Origin: Ponticaulis sp. | GTDB lineage: Bacteria; Pseudomonadota; Alphaproteobacteria; Caulobacterales; Hyphomonadaceae | Assembly: GCA_002723155.1 (NCBI GenBank) | Contig: PBNO01000018.1 | Location: 1-43,174 of the forward strand | Length of the DNA: 43,174 nt | Direction of reading: 5' to 3' | Part shown: one piece after another, positions 7,878-17,280 of the stretch | How the letters are laid out: each line of letters begins with the position of its first letter | How positions within the stretch are numbered: the stretch's first letter is position 1 | Position numbers and translations under genes: made by a program | The notes under the pieces: model-generated | Seen by the model: only the letters and a program-made list of their open reading frames with translations | Told to the model about the DNA's origin: nothing | Database searches by the model: none

Positions 7878-10517
7878 TTAGTGCGCAGGTGCCAGAACCA
7901 GCGCGTTCGCCAGAACGAGGTTCAGACCATCCAGATATGCACGTGTTGTCGGGCTCTGAGCAAAAGCGATAACAGACCCACGGCCAGTGCGCTCATACAT
8001 AACGAATGGTTTGTATGCGAGCTGCTCCAGGTTCTCAGCCCAGAGATAGCCGCTCTGCAGAAGCGTATCGCTGTCTGCGAAGCGGAACACGTTTTCGCCA
8101 GCCGCTTCGTTCAGCGGGCTGAAGATCAGGCTGCCTGTATAAAGTGCGCTTGCTTCATCATAACCGGCTGCGAGCCAGTGGTTCGTATCTGCTACAACGC
8201 GGGCGATCACGCCTGGTACGCCATCAGGGCGTGCATGGTGATCTGCAATGATCTCACGGTAAGCTTCTTCAGAGGTGATGACCGTGCCAGCACCAGCCGC
8301 ACCATTATCGGCTGAAGCGCCCGCTGCGCCTTCAGAGCTGGTAGACAGAAGACCGAAATTTTCGCCAGTCAGCATGGAGGCGCTGTTCTCAAATGCGATC
8401 AGCGTGCCGCCATTGCGAACATAGGTCTGAAGCGCGTTCGCACCTGATGTACCAAGCTCTGCACCAAGGCCGTAAGAGGTTGGCAGAACGACCACATCAT
8501 AAGCACTGAGATTAGCGCGTGCGAAGCTGGAGGTTCTAATCGGTGTCACCGGCAGGCCAAGCTGACGCTCGATCACGAAGCGTGTGTTACCAGCTGAGAT
8601 CGGGTTTGTGCCGCTATCCCACGCAATTGCCACGCGCGGTACGCTCAGGCGGTGGAAGTTGTCACTGCCGAAGTTCGGCCCATCATCCACCCAGCTTGAT
8701 TCCATCGCATCGACTTCCGCGCCAATGTCACGGGCCAGAGAGAGAAGGGTGGTTTCATAGTCACGCGGATTATCCTGCGCAGCGAAGACAACTGTCCCAA
8801 TCGGATAGGTCACGCCGTCCTGCACGAATGGCAGGTCGGTTGTGCGGCCAACAAGCCCTTCACGCATTGCAGCAATTACGAGGCGGGCCTGACCGCCATC
8901 CGTCCACGGGATTGCGTAGCCAAAGCTGCCACCTGTTTCGACGTCTGAGGCAATTGGATCATCCGCACTGACAGAGATCGCATTGCTCAGGTTCACAGAT
9001 CCGCATGTCGCTGAATCTACGCCGAACATGAGAGGAAGCGACCATGCAGTCACGTCATAGAGTTCCGGCCTTGCACCGCGTGCGCGTCGTGCTTCGGTCT
9101 CTTCAATGAAGTCCGGTGGAAGCGGCGTATCGTCAACCAGAAGCGTACGTGCGAGGCGGCCCTGAGGCTGGGCAAGGTCAACGACCAGTGCGCCATCCTG
9201 ATAGGTCGTGCCACAAACGCGCGCATTCTCGCCGATACGGTTTACCGCAATACCCTGCTGGGCGAGGCGGCGACCGAGGCTCTCTGCCTCATAGGTGTTC
9301 TCAGACAGGTCCATCACGATATAGCGGTCGGACGCGCCACGATTGTCTGCGATCGCATCACGGCGGTAACCTGCATAAGCCTGCAGATAGCCTTCAGAAT
9401 CGCGGGAAACAACTTCCAGAGTGGAGATCATGGCCAGTGCGTTGTTTCGTACACCTTCGCCATACGTGATGACTGAACCGTCATCGCGGTCCTGCAGAAG
9501 GCCGCGTGCACTGGATTGTTCGAAGGTCATAGCCGTCGCGCCGTTCAGCATTGGCCACATATCGCCATAGCCCGGATAGAAGGCATCAAAGACCTCACGG
9601 GTGTAGTAGGCGACGCCGAAACGGTCGAACCATCGTCCATGGTTGCGGCCCATTTCATAGAGGCGATCAACCTGTTCCTGAGGGATATTCGGGTTGAGCG
9701 GGTTCGCCGGTGGCGGGAAGTAATACGTGCTGGACGGGCCCATTTCGTGGCTGTCGACATACACGACAGGATGCCAGTCGAGTACGGACGAGACACGGCC
9801 CTGAACTTCCGGCTGGGTCATCGCAAACCAGTCACGGTTCAGGTCAAAGAGATAGTGGTTATAGCGTCCGCCCGGCCAAGGCTGGTCGTGCTCTGCGGCG
9901 GCAGGGTCGGAGAACGGTTCCATACCCACAGAGGAATCAAAGCTGTGGTGGAAGCGCATGCGACCGTCAGGGTTCTGGCTCGGATCGATGATGACGATTG
10001 TATTCTCGAGGATCTGGTCTACGAGCGCGTCGCCTTCAGCTGCGAGTAGGTGGTAGGCGAGGAAGGCGGCGCTATCCGGCGGCGAAATTTCGTCGCCGTG
10101 CACACCTGCAGAAATCCAGACGACAGCTGGGATAGATGCAGCAATGCTTGAGGCTTCAGATTCGCTGAGCGTACCAGATGCGAGGCGCGCCATGTCCGCT
10201 TTGATCTCTTCCATACGCGCGAGGTTTTCAGCTGATGAAATCGCTGCGTAGATCAGATCGCGGCCCTGCCAGCTTTCAGCATATTTGAAGACTTCCATAC
10301 GGTCCGGATTGGCTTCCATGAGCGCATCGAAGAATTCATGGATTTCCGGGATTGAGGAAACGTCTGCGCCATGGTCGTGCCCGACAACAGATTCGAGTGT
10401 CGGCGTAGCGTCTGTATAGCGAACCTGCGGGTAGCTCTGCGCGGAGGCGACCTGCGATAAACCTGAAAGAGCGACTACCGATGTGGCAGCTAGAATAGTC
10501 CGGATGTGACGCTGCAT
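7878..10517 (-). CDS. Secreted M14-family zinc metallopeptidase with C-terminal amidotransferase-like domain
   Basis: An 879-aa exported peptidase. A Sec signal peptide (RTILAATSVVALSGL, cleavage after VASA, about residue 26) precedes an M14 carboxypeptidase domain. Zinc ligands are visible as H140 and E143 in VHGDE and H257 in DSHEMG, with substrate-binding QNPDGR (181-186) and NRDW (227-230). The last part (from about 650) contains DVVVLPTSYG and a following NGGTLIAFEN segment, resembling the glutamine-amidotransferase-like C-terminal domain of large bacterial M14 proteins. The start at 10517 is chosen because AGGAA lies 7 nt upstream and the signal peptide begins there; an upstream ATG at 10547 is less likely. 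It probably trims peptides in the periplasm or outside the cell. Confidence 0.9.
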   Translation of the reverse strand: MQRHIRTILAATSVVALSGLSQVASAQSYPQVRYTDATPTLESVVGHDHGADVSSIPEIHEFFDALMEANPDRMEVFKYAESWQGRDLIYAAISSAENLARMEEIKADMARLASGTLSESEASSIAASIPAVVWISAGVHGDEISPPDSAAFLAYHLLAAEGDALVDQILENTIVIIDPSQNPDGRMRFHHSFDSSVGMEPFSDPAAAEHDQPWPGGRYNHYLFDLNRDWFAMTQPEVQGRVSSVLDWHPVVYVDSHEMGPSSTYYFPPPANPLNPNIPQEQVDRLYEMGRNHGRWFDRFGVAYYTREVFDAFYPGYGDMWPMLNGATAMTFEQSSARGLLQDRDDGSVITYGEGVRNNALAMISTLEVVSRDSEGYLQAYAGYRRDAIADNRGASDRYIVMDLSENTYEAESLGRRLAQQGIAVNRIGENARVCGTTYQDGALVVDLAQPQGRLARTLLVDDTPLPPDFIEETEARRARGARPELYDVTAWSLPLMFGVDSATCGSVNLSNAISVSADDPIASDVETGGSFGYAIPWTDGGQARLVIAAMREGLVGRTTDLPFVQDGVTYPIGTVVFAAQDNPRDYETTLLSLARDIGAEVDAMESSWVDDGPNFGSDNFHRLSVPRVAIAWDSGTNPISAGNTRFVIERQLGLPVTPIRTSSFARANLSAYDVVVLPTSYGLGAELGTSGANALQTYVRNGGTLIAFENSASMLTGENFGLLSTSSEGAAGASADNGAAGAGTVITSEEAYREIIADHHARPDGVPGVIARVVADTNHWLAAGYDEASALYTGSLIFSPLNEAAGENVFRFADSDTLLQSGYLWAENLEQLAYKPFVMYERTGRGSVIAFAQSPTTRAYLDGLNLVLANALVLAPAH

Positions 10518-10842
10518 TTTTGTTCCTGTTCCTATGCTTGTCAGCAATACGCGCTGACGCTGACCTGCTTTGAAATTTTTTTGCCACGAACTGAATAGAG
10601 GCGGGCCTTAATTTTCTGCTTTTAAGCGAGCTGACCAATTCTTATTCAGATTGTCCATATTTGAGTAGGATAATTCGACGTATGGGTTTGCGGGATATCA
10701 CCAGGTGAAAACGGACGGGATAAGCGCAGGCATTCACAATGCTCGCAAAGCATGGTCCATAGCACTCGGAGTGATTGCCCATTGGGGGCGGGAATGGCAT
10801 GACGCTGTCCCGCCTCAAGACGGTCATTAAAGAAGGACATCC
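10518..10842. other. Divergent intergenic region (M14 peptidase / sugar epimerase)
   Basis: These 325 bp between two divergent genes hold no convincing ORF; the minus-strand frame across it is a shadow running into the epimerase gene. Near the peptidase start is the inverted repeat GTCAGC-N7-GCTGAC (10540-10558), a possible operator. An AT-rich tract with an A/T run lies at about 10570-10620. The ribosome-binding site AAGGA (10833-10837) precedes the epimerase. No CtrA-type site was found: the two TTAA words near 10610 are spaced by 10, not 7. Confidence 0.5.
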
Positions 10843-11847
10843 TTGTTGAAGCGCGTATTTGTTACCGGCACAGCAGGCTTTATCGGTTTCCACCTCGCAA
10901 AATTGCTGCTTGAGGAGGGCGTGGAAGTTCAAGGCTTCGACGGCATGACCGACTATTATGACGTCCAGCTGAAGAAAGATCGCAATGCGCAGCTTGATGC
11001 TTATCCGGCGTTTTCGCGCAGTGAAGGGCTCTTGGAAGACGAAGACGTTCTTGTTCCTGCCATTCTGGACTTCAAACCGGACATGATCGTGCATCTGGCG
11101 GGGCAGGCCGGGGTGCGCCACTCTATTGAAAAGCCGCGCGACTATATCAATTCGAATGTTATGGGCACGTTCAACGTGATGGATGCTGCCCAGAAAAGCG
11201 GCGTGCAGCATTTGCTCATGGCTTCATCGAGCTCTGTTTATGGCGCTAACACACAGATGCCGTTTAAAGAGACCGACCAGACTGAAACCCAGCTCTCAAT
11301 GTATGCCGCCACCAAGAAGGCAAATGAGAGCATGGCGCATTCCTACGCCAATCTCTGGAACGTTCCGACCACCATGTTCCGCTTCTTCACAGTATATGGG
11401 GCGTGGGGGCGGCCTGACCTGGCCTACTTTAAATTTACAGACGCTATTCTGAACGACCGGCCAATCGACATTTATAACCATGGCGATATGGCGCGTGACT
11501 TCACCTATGTGGAAGATCTGGTGCGTGGCATCCGCTTGCTGATGGATGCTATCCCATCTGAAGACGCGCGCGTTGAAGGTGACTCGCTTTCACCGGTCGC
11601 GCCCTTCCGCGTGGTGAACATCGGCAATTCAAATCCGGTGAAGCTGCTCGACTTCATCGAGGCGATCGAGACCAGCATCGGCAAGGAAGCAGTCCGCAAT
11701 TATATGCCGATGCAGCCGGGCGATGTGCAGGCGACTTGGGCAGACGCAACTCTGTTACAGCGTCTGACAGGCTATAGGCCTGAGACTGACCTGAAGGATG
11801 GTGTGGACGTGTTCGTGAAATGGTATCGGGACTATTATAATCGCTAA
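10843..11847 (+). CDS. UDP-glucuronate 4-epimerase-like NAD-dependent sugar epimerase
   Basis: A 334-aa extended short-chain dehydrogenase that should interconvert UDP-glucuronate and UDP-galacturonate, or epimerise a related UDP-sugar, for surface polysaccharide. It shows the Rossmann motif GTAGFIG (9-15), HLAGQAGVRHSIEKP (84-98), the catalytic SSSSVYG and Tyr154/Lys158 in YAATK. RFFTVYGAWGRPDLA is typical of UDP-GlcA epimerases (LpsL/CapI type). Two TTG codons stand in tandem at 10843 and 10846; AAGGA is 5 or 8 nt away, so either may initiate. No ATG fits. It heads a nucleotide-sugar cluster with rfbB, rfbD and rfbA. Confidence 0.85.
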   Translation: MLKRVFVTGTAGFIGFHLAKLLLEEGVEVQGFDGMTDYYDVQLKKDRNAQLDAYPAFSRSEGLLEDEDVLVPAILDFKPDMIVHLAGQAGVRHSIEKPRDYINSNVMGTFNVMDAAQKSGVQHLLMASSSSVYGANTQMPFKETDQTETQLSMYAATKKANESMAHSYANLWNVPTTMFRFFTVYGAWGRPDLAYFKFTDAILNDRPIDIYNHGDMARDFTYVEDLVRGIRLLMDAIPSEDARVEGDSLSPVAPFRVVNIGNSNPVKLLDFIEAIETSIGKEAVRNYMPMQPGDVQATWADATLLQRLTGYRPETDLKDGVDVFVKWYRDYYNR

Positions 11848-11930
11848 AGGCGATAATCTGCGGTCCGTGGTTTGAAACCCCGTTAGTTTTCAGGCATGTA
11901 TTTGCAGTACCAGAATGAAGGGACCTGCAA

Positions 11931-12971
11931 TTGAAGCTGTTCGTAACCGGAGGTGCCGGCTTTATCGGTTCTGCTGTTGTGCGGCTTGCGATTTCGCGGG
12001 GCTATCATGTCGTCAATCTGGATGCGATGACCTATGCGGCCTGTGAGGCGAACCTGGAGGCGGTTCAAGGCAATTCAAAATACGAATTCGAACGAGTGGA
12101 TATCCGCGATCGTGTCGCGCTCGATAAGCTGTTTGATCTGCATCAGCCCGACGCCGTTATGCATCTGGCAGCTGAGACCCACGTAGACCGCTCGATTGAT
12201 GGACCAGCGGATTTCATCACGACGAATATCAACGGAACGTTCAATCTGCTTGAAGCGTCTCGCGGCTACTGGATGAAGAGCGGCAGACCGGAGAGTTTCC
12301 GTTTCCATCATATTTCCACTGACGAAGTGTTCGGCAGTCTCGGCCCTGAAGGGCTTTTCACTGAGACCTCGCCGTATCAGCCGAACAGCCCGTATTCTGC
12401 CTCAAAAGCCTCAGCCGACCATCTCGTGCGGGCCTGGTCCGAGACTTATGGCCTGCCGGTGGTCATGACGAATTGCTCTAACAATTACGGGCCGTACCAG
12501 TTTCCGGAAAAGCTTATTCCGGTGGTCATCCTGAATGCCCTGCGCGGCGACCCGATCCCTGTCTATGGCACCGGCGAGCAGGTACGTGACTGGCTTCATG
12601 TCGAAGATCATGCCGACGCGCTTCTGCTCGTGCTGGGTGAGGGTGAGCTGGGCGGCAGCTATAATATCGGTGGCGAGAACGAGGTCCGGAATATCGACCT
12701 TGTACGCCTGATCTGTGCTACGCTTGATGACCGAAGACCGCGTGCAACACCCTATGCAGATCTCATAACCTTCGTGTCAGATCGTCCCGGTCATGATCAG
12801 CGTTACGCGATTGATCCGTCTCACATCCGTGAAACGCTGGGCTGGCGTCCGTCAGTCACGCTGGAGCAAGGACTTGCGCAGACGGTGGACTGGTATCTGA
12901 ATAATGAGAGTTGGTGGAAGCCGCTCATGGCGCGTCACGGCGTGGGGCAGCGTCTGGGACAGATCCAATGA
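11931..12971 (+). CDS. rfbB: dTDP-glucose 4,6-dehydratase
   Basis: A 346-aa NAD-dependent dehydratase that converts dTDP-glucose to dTDP-4-keto-6-deoxyglucose. Diagnostic features are GGAGFIG at the N-terminus, [12 protein letters not shown], the active-site STDEVFG, YSASKA with catalytic Tyr/Lys, and [18 protein letters not shown]. It starts at TTG (11931), with AAGGGA 7 nt upstream and no suitable ATG before the Rossmann motif. It lies 83 bp after the epimerase and its stop overlaps the next ATG (ATGA, 12968-12971), coupling it to rfbD. Confidence 0.95.
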   Translation: MKLFVTGGAGFIGSAVVRLAISRGYHVVNLDAMTYAACEANLEAVQGNSKYEFERVDIRDRVALDKLFDLHQPDAVMHLAAETHVDRSIDGPADFITTNINGTFNLLEASRGYWMKSGRPESFRFHHISTDEVFGSLGPEGLFTETSPYQPNSPYSASKASADHLVRAWSETYGLPVVMTNCSNNYGPYQFPEKLIPVVILNALRGDPIPVYGTGEQVRDWLHVEDHADALLLVLGEGELGGSYNIGGENEVRNIDLVRLICATLDDRRPRATPYADLITFVSDRPGHDQRYAIDPSHIRETLGWRPSVTLEQGLAQTVDWYLNNESWWKPLMARHGVGQRLGQIQ

Positions 12972-13828
12972 CCGTTCTGGTTTTCGGCGCAAATGGTCAG
13001 GTGGGCCGCGAGCTACAACGGGTAGGATATGTCAGAGCGTTAAGCCGCGAAGAGGCGGATGTCAGCAAGGAAGCTGATATTGTGTCAGCCATCGAGGTGA
13101 TGAAACCGACAGCGATCGTAAATGCTGCGGCCTATACCGCGGTAGATAAGGCAGAAACCGACAGTGAAGCGGCGCATCTGGTGAATGCTGTCGCGCCCGG
13201 CATTATGGCGCGTGAGGCCCGCTCGCGCGAAATTCCGTTCGTACATATTTCAACCGACTTTGTCTTCGATGGAAACAAGACCGGGCCTTACACTGAGGAT
13301 GACGTCCCAACGCCGAAAAGTGTGTATGGGCAAACCAAACTGGATGGCGAAAAGGCTGTTCTGCAAGCCGGTGGCAATTCGGTTGTTTTGCGGACGGCGT
13401 GGGTGTTCTCGCCTAATGGCAGCAATTTCGTCCACATCATGATGCGTCTGGCAGACGAGCGGGGCATATTGCGTGTGGTGGAGGACCAGTTTGGTGGGCC
13501 GACTTCGGCGCGAGACATTGCGGTGGCTGCGCTCAACATTGTGCGCACACGCGGCGCTATGCCGGGCAAAGCGGAAATTTATCATTATGCCGGTGGACCA
13601 GATGTAAGCCGCGTCGAGTTCGCGAGGCAGATATTCAGGATGAGCGGCCGGGCACCTGAAATCCTGCCCATCCCGACCACGGATTATCCCACACCGGCTG
13701 AGCGTCCCTTAAATTCACGGCTGGACTGTTCTAAAATTGAAAAGGATTTCGGGATAGAACGGCCAGACTGGCGCGAATCTCTCGCGCGCGTGCTGGATGA
13801 GATGGGGGAGCTCAAAGCCAATGGCTGA
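12968..13828 (+). CDS. rfbD: dTDP-4-dehydrorhamnose reductase
   Basis: A 286-aa NADPH-dependent reductase for the last step of dTDP-L-rhamnose synthesis. It shows [13 protein letters not shown] at the N-terminus, [23 protein letters not shown], the YGQTKLDGE active-site Tyr/Lys and [15 protein letters not shown]. The frame is open upstream inside rfbB, but the ATG at 12968 overlapping the rfbB stop gives the family-like start. The 3' end overlaps rfbA by 8 bp. With rfbC absent nearby, its substrate must come from an epimerase encoded elsewhere, if the product is rhamnose. Confidence 0.94.
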   Translation: MTVLVFGANGQVGRELQRVGYVRALSREEADVSKEADIVSAIEVMKPTAIVNAAAYTAVDKAETDSEAAHLVNAVAPGIMAREARSREIPFVHISTDFVFDGNKTGPYTEDDVPTPKSVYGQTKLDGEKAVLQAGGNSVVLRTAWVFSPNGSNFVHIMMRLADERGILRVVEDQFGGPTSARDIAVAALNIVRTRGAMPGKAEIYHYAGGPDVSRVEFARQIFRMSGRAPEILPIPTTDYPTPAERPLNSRLDCSKIEKDFGIERPDWRESLARVLDEMGELKANG

Positions 13829-14696
13829 GCGAAAAGGTATTATTCTCGCGGGCGGCAAGGGCTCGCGCCTTCATCCTATTACGCTTGGAATCTCCAAACA
13901 GCTTCTGCCTGTTTACGACAAGCCGATGATTTATTATCCGACGAGCGTTTTGATGCTGTCGGGCATTCGCGATATCGCGATCATCACCACGCCCGAAGAT
14001 AAAGAGCAGTTCGTGCGCACTATGGGTGACGGATCGCAATGGGGTGTGAGTTTCACCTATATCGAGCAGCCGTCACCGGATGGTCTGGCACAGGCCTACA
14101 TACTTGCCGAAGATTTTCTCGACGGCGCTCCGTCAGCCATGGTACTCGGCGACAACATTTTCTTTGGCCATGGATTGCCGAACCAGTTGAAAGCTGCAGA
14201 TGCACGTAAAACTGGTGGCACAATCTTCGGGTACCGGGTTGCTGATCCTGAACGCTATGGCGTGATCGGTTTCGACCGTGATGGAATGGTGACATCCATC
14301 ATCGAGAAGCCGGAAATCCCGCCCTCACAATATGCTGTGACCGGGCTTTACTATCTTGATGCCTCCGCCCCTGAACGCGCGCGTTCCATTGAAAAGTCTG
14401 CGCGCGGGGAGCTGGAAATCACCTCTCTTCTGGAGACCTATCTGAACGATGGTGTTCTGTCGGTGGAACAGCTTGGGCGTGGTTTTGCCTGGCTGGATAC
14501 TGGCACGCATGCAAGCCTGCTCGATGCGGGTAATTTCGTGAGGACGCTTTCGGAACGACAAGGCCAGCTGGTGGGGTCGCCGGACGAGGTTGCTTATCAT
14601 CAGGGGTGGATCAGTCCTGAAGAGCTGATGTCGCGTGCGACACGCTTCGGTAAATCCGACTATGGCCGTTATCTTCAGCGCCTGTTGCTGCCTTAA
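13821..14696 (+). CDS. rfbA: Glucose-1-phosphate thymidylyltransferase
   Basis: A 291-aa nucleotidyltransferase that makes dTDP-glucose from dTTP and glucose-1-phosphate. It shows the nucleotide-binding signature GIILAGGKGSRLHPIT, SKQLLPVYDKPMIYYP, VLGDNIFFG, IIEKPEIPPS and the closing WISPEEL. The start at ATG 13821 fits the family N-terminus ([12 protein letters not shown]) and overlaps the rfbD stop by 8 bp; GGGGAG lies upstream. Its stop overlaps the convergent btuD stop by 4 bp, leaving no room for a terminator between the two transcripts. Confidence 0.95.
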   Translation: MAERKGIILAGGKGSRLHPITLGISKQLLPVYDKPMIYYPTSVLMLSGIRDIAIITTPEDKEQFVRTMGDGSQWGVSFTYIEQPSPDGLAQAYILAEDFLDGAPSAMVLGDNIFFGHGLPNQLKAADARKTGGTIFGYRVADPERYGVIGFDRDGMVTSIIEKPEIPPSQYAVTGLYYLDASAPERARSIEKSARGELEITSLLETYLNDGVLSVEQLGRGFAWLDTGTHASLLDAGNFVRTLSERQGQLVGSPDEVAYHQGWISPEELMSRATRFGKSDYGRYLQRLLLP

Positions 14697-15454
14697 GCGT
14701 CTGCGATAGAGATCAGTCGCCCGTTGTCGATGCGGGCGTCCACTTCAAATACACGGGACATATTCTTCTCAGTGAATGTGCTCGCCGGTGGTCCTTCGTC
14801 AACGAGACGACCGAAACGCATCCAGAGCAACACATCAGCGAACTGCGCCGCGAGCGCGATATCGTGCAGAACAATCAGCGCTGTTCCGCCATTTTCAGTG
14901 AAGCGTTGCATCAGACGCATGACGCGGATCTGGTGTTTCGGGTCGAGCGCGGTCAGGGGTTCGTCTGCGATTAGAAGCGGGGCTTTGCCTGCAAAGGCGC
15001 GGGCAAAGTGAACGCGTGATAGCTCGCCGCCTGACAGCGTGTCGGTGGCTCGCTTGCGCAGCCCGTTCAGTTCGCAAATGTCGAGCGCTTCATCGACGGC
15101 AATCCGGTCTGCTTCGGAGAGGCGGGCGGGCGTGCCGCCATAGGCAAACCGGCCGAGTGCTACAGCATCCTCTACGCTGATTGGCCAGCTGAGTTGCCGG
15201 TTCTGCGGCAGATAGCTGAGTTGCTTTGCGCGTTCGGTTGAAGACATGCCGGTGAGGTCTTGGCCGTTCAACATGACGGTTCCGGTGGCGGGCTTTTTCA
15301 GCCCCGCAAGACACGTCAATAACGATGATTTGCCAGCTCCGTTTGGTCCTATCAGACAGGTCAGTTTTCCCGGGGCGAGGGACAGGTTCACCTTGGCGAA
15401 GAGTTCTGTCTGCCCGGCTTTGAGAGAGAGGTTGTCTGCAGATAGTTGTGTCAT
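14693..15454 (-). CDS. btuD: Cobalamin (B12) ABC transporter ATP-binding protein
   Basis: A 253-aa ABC ATPase and last gene of the riboswitch-controlled B12 operon. It has Walker A GPNGAGKSS, a Q-loop near LPQNRQ, the signature LSGGELSRV, Walker B LLIADEPL and the switch His in VLHD. Together with BtuC it powers cobalamin transport across the inner membrane. The frame opens further upstream, but the ATG at 15454 (MTQLSADN), overlapping the btuC stop as ATGA, is the evident start. A siderophore or heme ATPase would look similar; the riboswitch and btuB/btuF neighbours decide for B12. Confidence 0.9.
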   Translation of the reverse strand: MTQLSADNLSLKAGQTELFAKVNLSLAPGKLTCLIGPNGAGKSSLLTCLAGLKKPATGTVMLNGQDLTGMSSTERAKQLSYLPQNRQLSWPISVEDAVALGRFAYGGTPARLSEADRIAVDEALDICELNGLRKRATDTLSGGELSRVHFARAFAGKAPLLIADEPLTALDPKHQIRVMRLMQRFTENGGTALIVLHDIALAAQFADVLLWMRFGRLVDEGPPASTFTEKNMSRVFEVDARIDNGRLISIADA

Positions 15455-16446
15455 GACTGGCCTCCGGAACGCTTCTGGATTGCGATCCACACGAACGCTG
15501 GCGCACCAATGAGTGCGGCGACCACACCGAGCTTCAGCTCGGCATATGTTGGAAGAATGCGTATGAGGATATCGGCAGCCACCAGCAGTACGCCTCCGGC
15601 CAACGCGGATGGCAGCAGAATGCGGCCTGGATCATGCCCAACCAGCGGACGCATAACATGCGGCGTGATAATACCAACAAAGCCGATCGCACCTGCAATG
15701 GCGATGCTGCCCCCGGTGGCGAGGCCTGCGCCTACGATCACCAGAATGCGTTGATGCATCAGATTGAGGCCCAGACCCGCGGCAGCTTCTTCGCCCAGTG
15801 TCAGCGCAGACAAGCCGCGCGCGGACGCCAGAAGCAGTCCGAGGCCAACGACAATGAAAGGTAGGCTGTAAGCGAGGTCTGTCAGGCTGCGATTAGCGAC
15901 CGAGCCAAGTGTCCAGTTCACCATGTCGGCCAGTGAAAATGGGTTAGGCGCAAAGTTCAGAAGCAGAGACATTAGCGCGCCGGAAAAGCTCGAAACACCA
16001 ACGCCGATCAAGATGAGCGTCACGACTGAACCGGTGCGAAGCGCGGCAAAGCCCAGGAGTGCGGTGGCGAGCAATGCTCCGAAAATAGCGGCGGCTGGCA
16101 GGATGAGACTGCTTGCGGTGGCGAGCCCGAAGTAAAGAACGAGCGTTGCAGCCAGAACTGACATGGCTGATACGCCGAGCACACCCGGCTCTGCGAGCGG
16201 ATTGCGAAGCAGGCCCTGAAGGGCAGCACCCGACATGGCCAGCGCTGCGCCAGTGATAAAGGCGGCAAAGGCGCGGGGCAGTCTGATTTGCCAGATGATG
16301 ACGCTGTGCTCGTCTGCGCCGGTGGCAGTCAGTCCACCGAACACATCAGCTATGCTGAGTGGTGTGGAGCCGAGCAGGCAGGCCAGAAAAATGGCGATGA
16401 TGCCTGCGGTGAACAGACCGGCATTTAATGGCAGGTCGCGGATCAT
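15451..16446 (-). CDS. btuC: Cobalamin (B12) ABC transporter permease
   Basis: A 331-aa FecCD/BtuC-type permease with about ten hydrophobic segments. Typical motifs are IRLPRAFAAFITGAALAMSGAALQGLLRNPLAEPGVLG near residues 50-90, SLADMVNWTLGS in the middle, and GAIGFVGIITPHVMRPLVGHDPGR near the C-terminus, which includes the coupling-helix region. The true start is the ATG at 16446 overlapping the btuF stop (ATGA); the frame open upstream inside btuF is not used. It forms the inner-membrane channel for vitamin B12. Confidence 0.92.
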   Translation of the reverse strand: MIRDLPLNAGLFTAGIIAIFLACLLGSTPLSIADVFGGLTATGADEHSVIIWQIRLPRAFAAFITGAALAMSGAALQGLLRNPLAEPGVLGVSAMSVLAATLVLYFGLATASSLILPAAAIFGALLATALLGFAALRTGSVVTLILIGVGVSSFSGALMSLLLNFAPNPFSLADMVNWTLGSVANRSLTDLAYSLPFIVVGLGLLLASARGLSALTLGEEAAAGLGLNLMHQRILVIVGAGLATGGSIAIAGAIGFVGIITPHVMRPLVGHDPGRILLPSALAGGVLLVAADILIRILPTYAELKLGVVAALIGAPAFVWIAIQKRSGGQS

Positions 16447-17279
16447 GAAGCCTCGCTTCCGGAAGCGGCGAGCGCTTCGATTGCATCGATCAGATACCAT
16501 GAGCCGCAGGATGTCCATGAGGCATCGAGAGGGACTGTTTCGGCTGCTTCAAGCGCGTTCAGCGTCACGGGATGATGGCTCGGACTCCAAATGGACGGGT
16601 TCTGGTGAATAGAGTCGTAAAAGGCCACGGCCAGCACATCCGGTGCATCGGTGGCGATTTGCTCGAGCGGCAGGTCGTGCCAGCCAGCGCGCGTTTCGTA
16701 ATTGGTCAGTCCCGCGGTCTCGAAGGCGTCGTTGATCAGACTGTTCGGGCCACTGGTGACACCACCCGGAGTGACATAGAGCACACGCTGGCCATCGTCG
16801 CGCGGGGTGATGGCCGCAAGGCGGGCATCGAAGGCTGCGATGAGCTCTTCGCCGCGCTCTGGTACACCCATTTGTGCGGCGATATCGCGAGTGACGGTGC
16901 GGATACTCTCAAAGTCGCTCGTCCAGCCAATCTGGAGCACGTCGATACCAGCCTGAGAAAAAAAGCGCGGTGTGAGCGGGCCGCCGCCATAAGAGCGGAC
17001 GATCAGATCTGGCTGCGCTGCAAGTACGCTCTCTGCGACGGGGCGTATCTGGGGAATGCCGTCTGCCTGATCGCGAAGATAGGAGAATGTCTTATCGGCG
17101 TCTGGCGAGAGGGCGAGAATGTCCTCTCGTTCGGCAAGCGCCAGTACATACTGGTCAGCACAATAATCCATGCTGATAATGCGCTGATAGCCTTCGGATG
17201 CAGGCTGAACCACCCCGGCATCCTGCTCCGTAGAGCAGGCTGTCAGCAAACAGAGCGCCGGGATGATTAGCCGTTTCAT
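16443..17279 (-). CDS. btuF: Cobalamin-binding substrate-binding lipoprotein
   Basis: A 278-aa periplasmic binding protein of the BtuF class. The N-terminus is a lipoprotein signal with lipobox LTAC (Cys15), so it is probably membrane-anchored rather than free as in E. coli. The two-lobe fold is suggested by RIISMDYCADQYVLAL near 33-48, AAQPDLIVRSYGG, and SGPNSLINDAFETAGL in the C lobe. The start follows the btuB stop by a single base, and its stop overlaps btuC. It would hand cobalamin from the periplasm to BtuCD. Confidence 0.87.
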   Translation of the reverse strand: MKRLIIPALCLLTACSTEQDAGVVQPASEGYQRIISMDYCADQYVLALAEREDILALSPDADKTFSYLRDQADGIPQIRPVAESVLAAQPDLIVRSYGGGPLTPRFFSQAGIDVLQIGWTSDFESIRTVTRDIAAQMGVPERGEELIAAFDARLAAITPRDDGQRVLYVTPGGVTSGPNSLINDAFETAGLTNYETRAGWHDLPLEQIATDAPDVLAVAFYDSIHQNPSIWSPSHHPVTLNALEAAETVPLDASWTSCGSWYLIDAIEALAASGSEAS

Positions 17280-17280
17280 G

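Noticed and set aside
10608-10624. Two TTAA words as a CtrA site before the epimerase
   Set aside because: The spacing is 10, not the required 7.
10642-11211. 189-aa minus-strand frame upstream of and inside the epimerase gene
   Set aside because: Most of it is antisense to the epimerase, it shows no domain and has no convincing ribosome-binding site.
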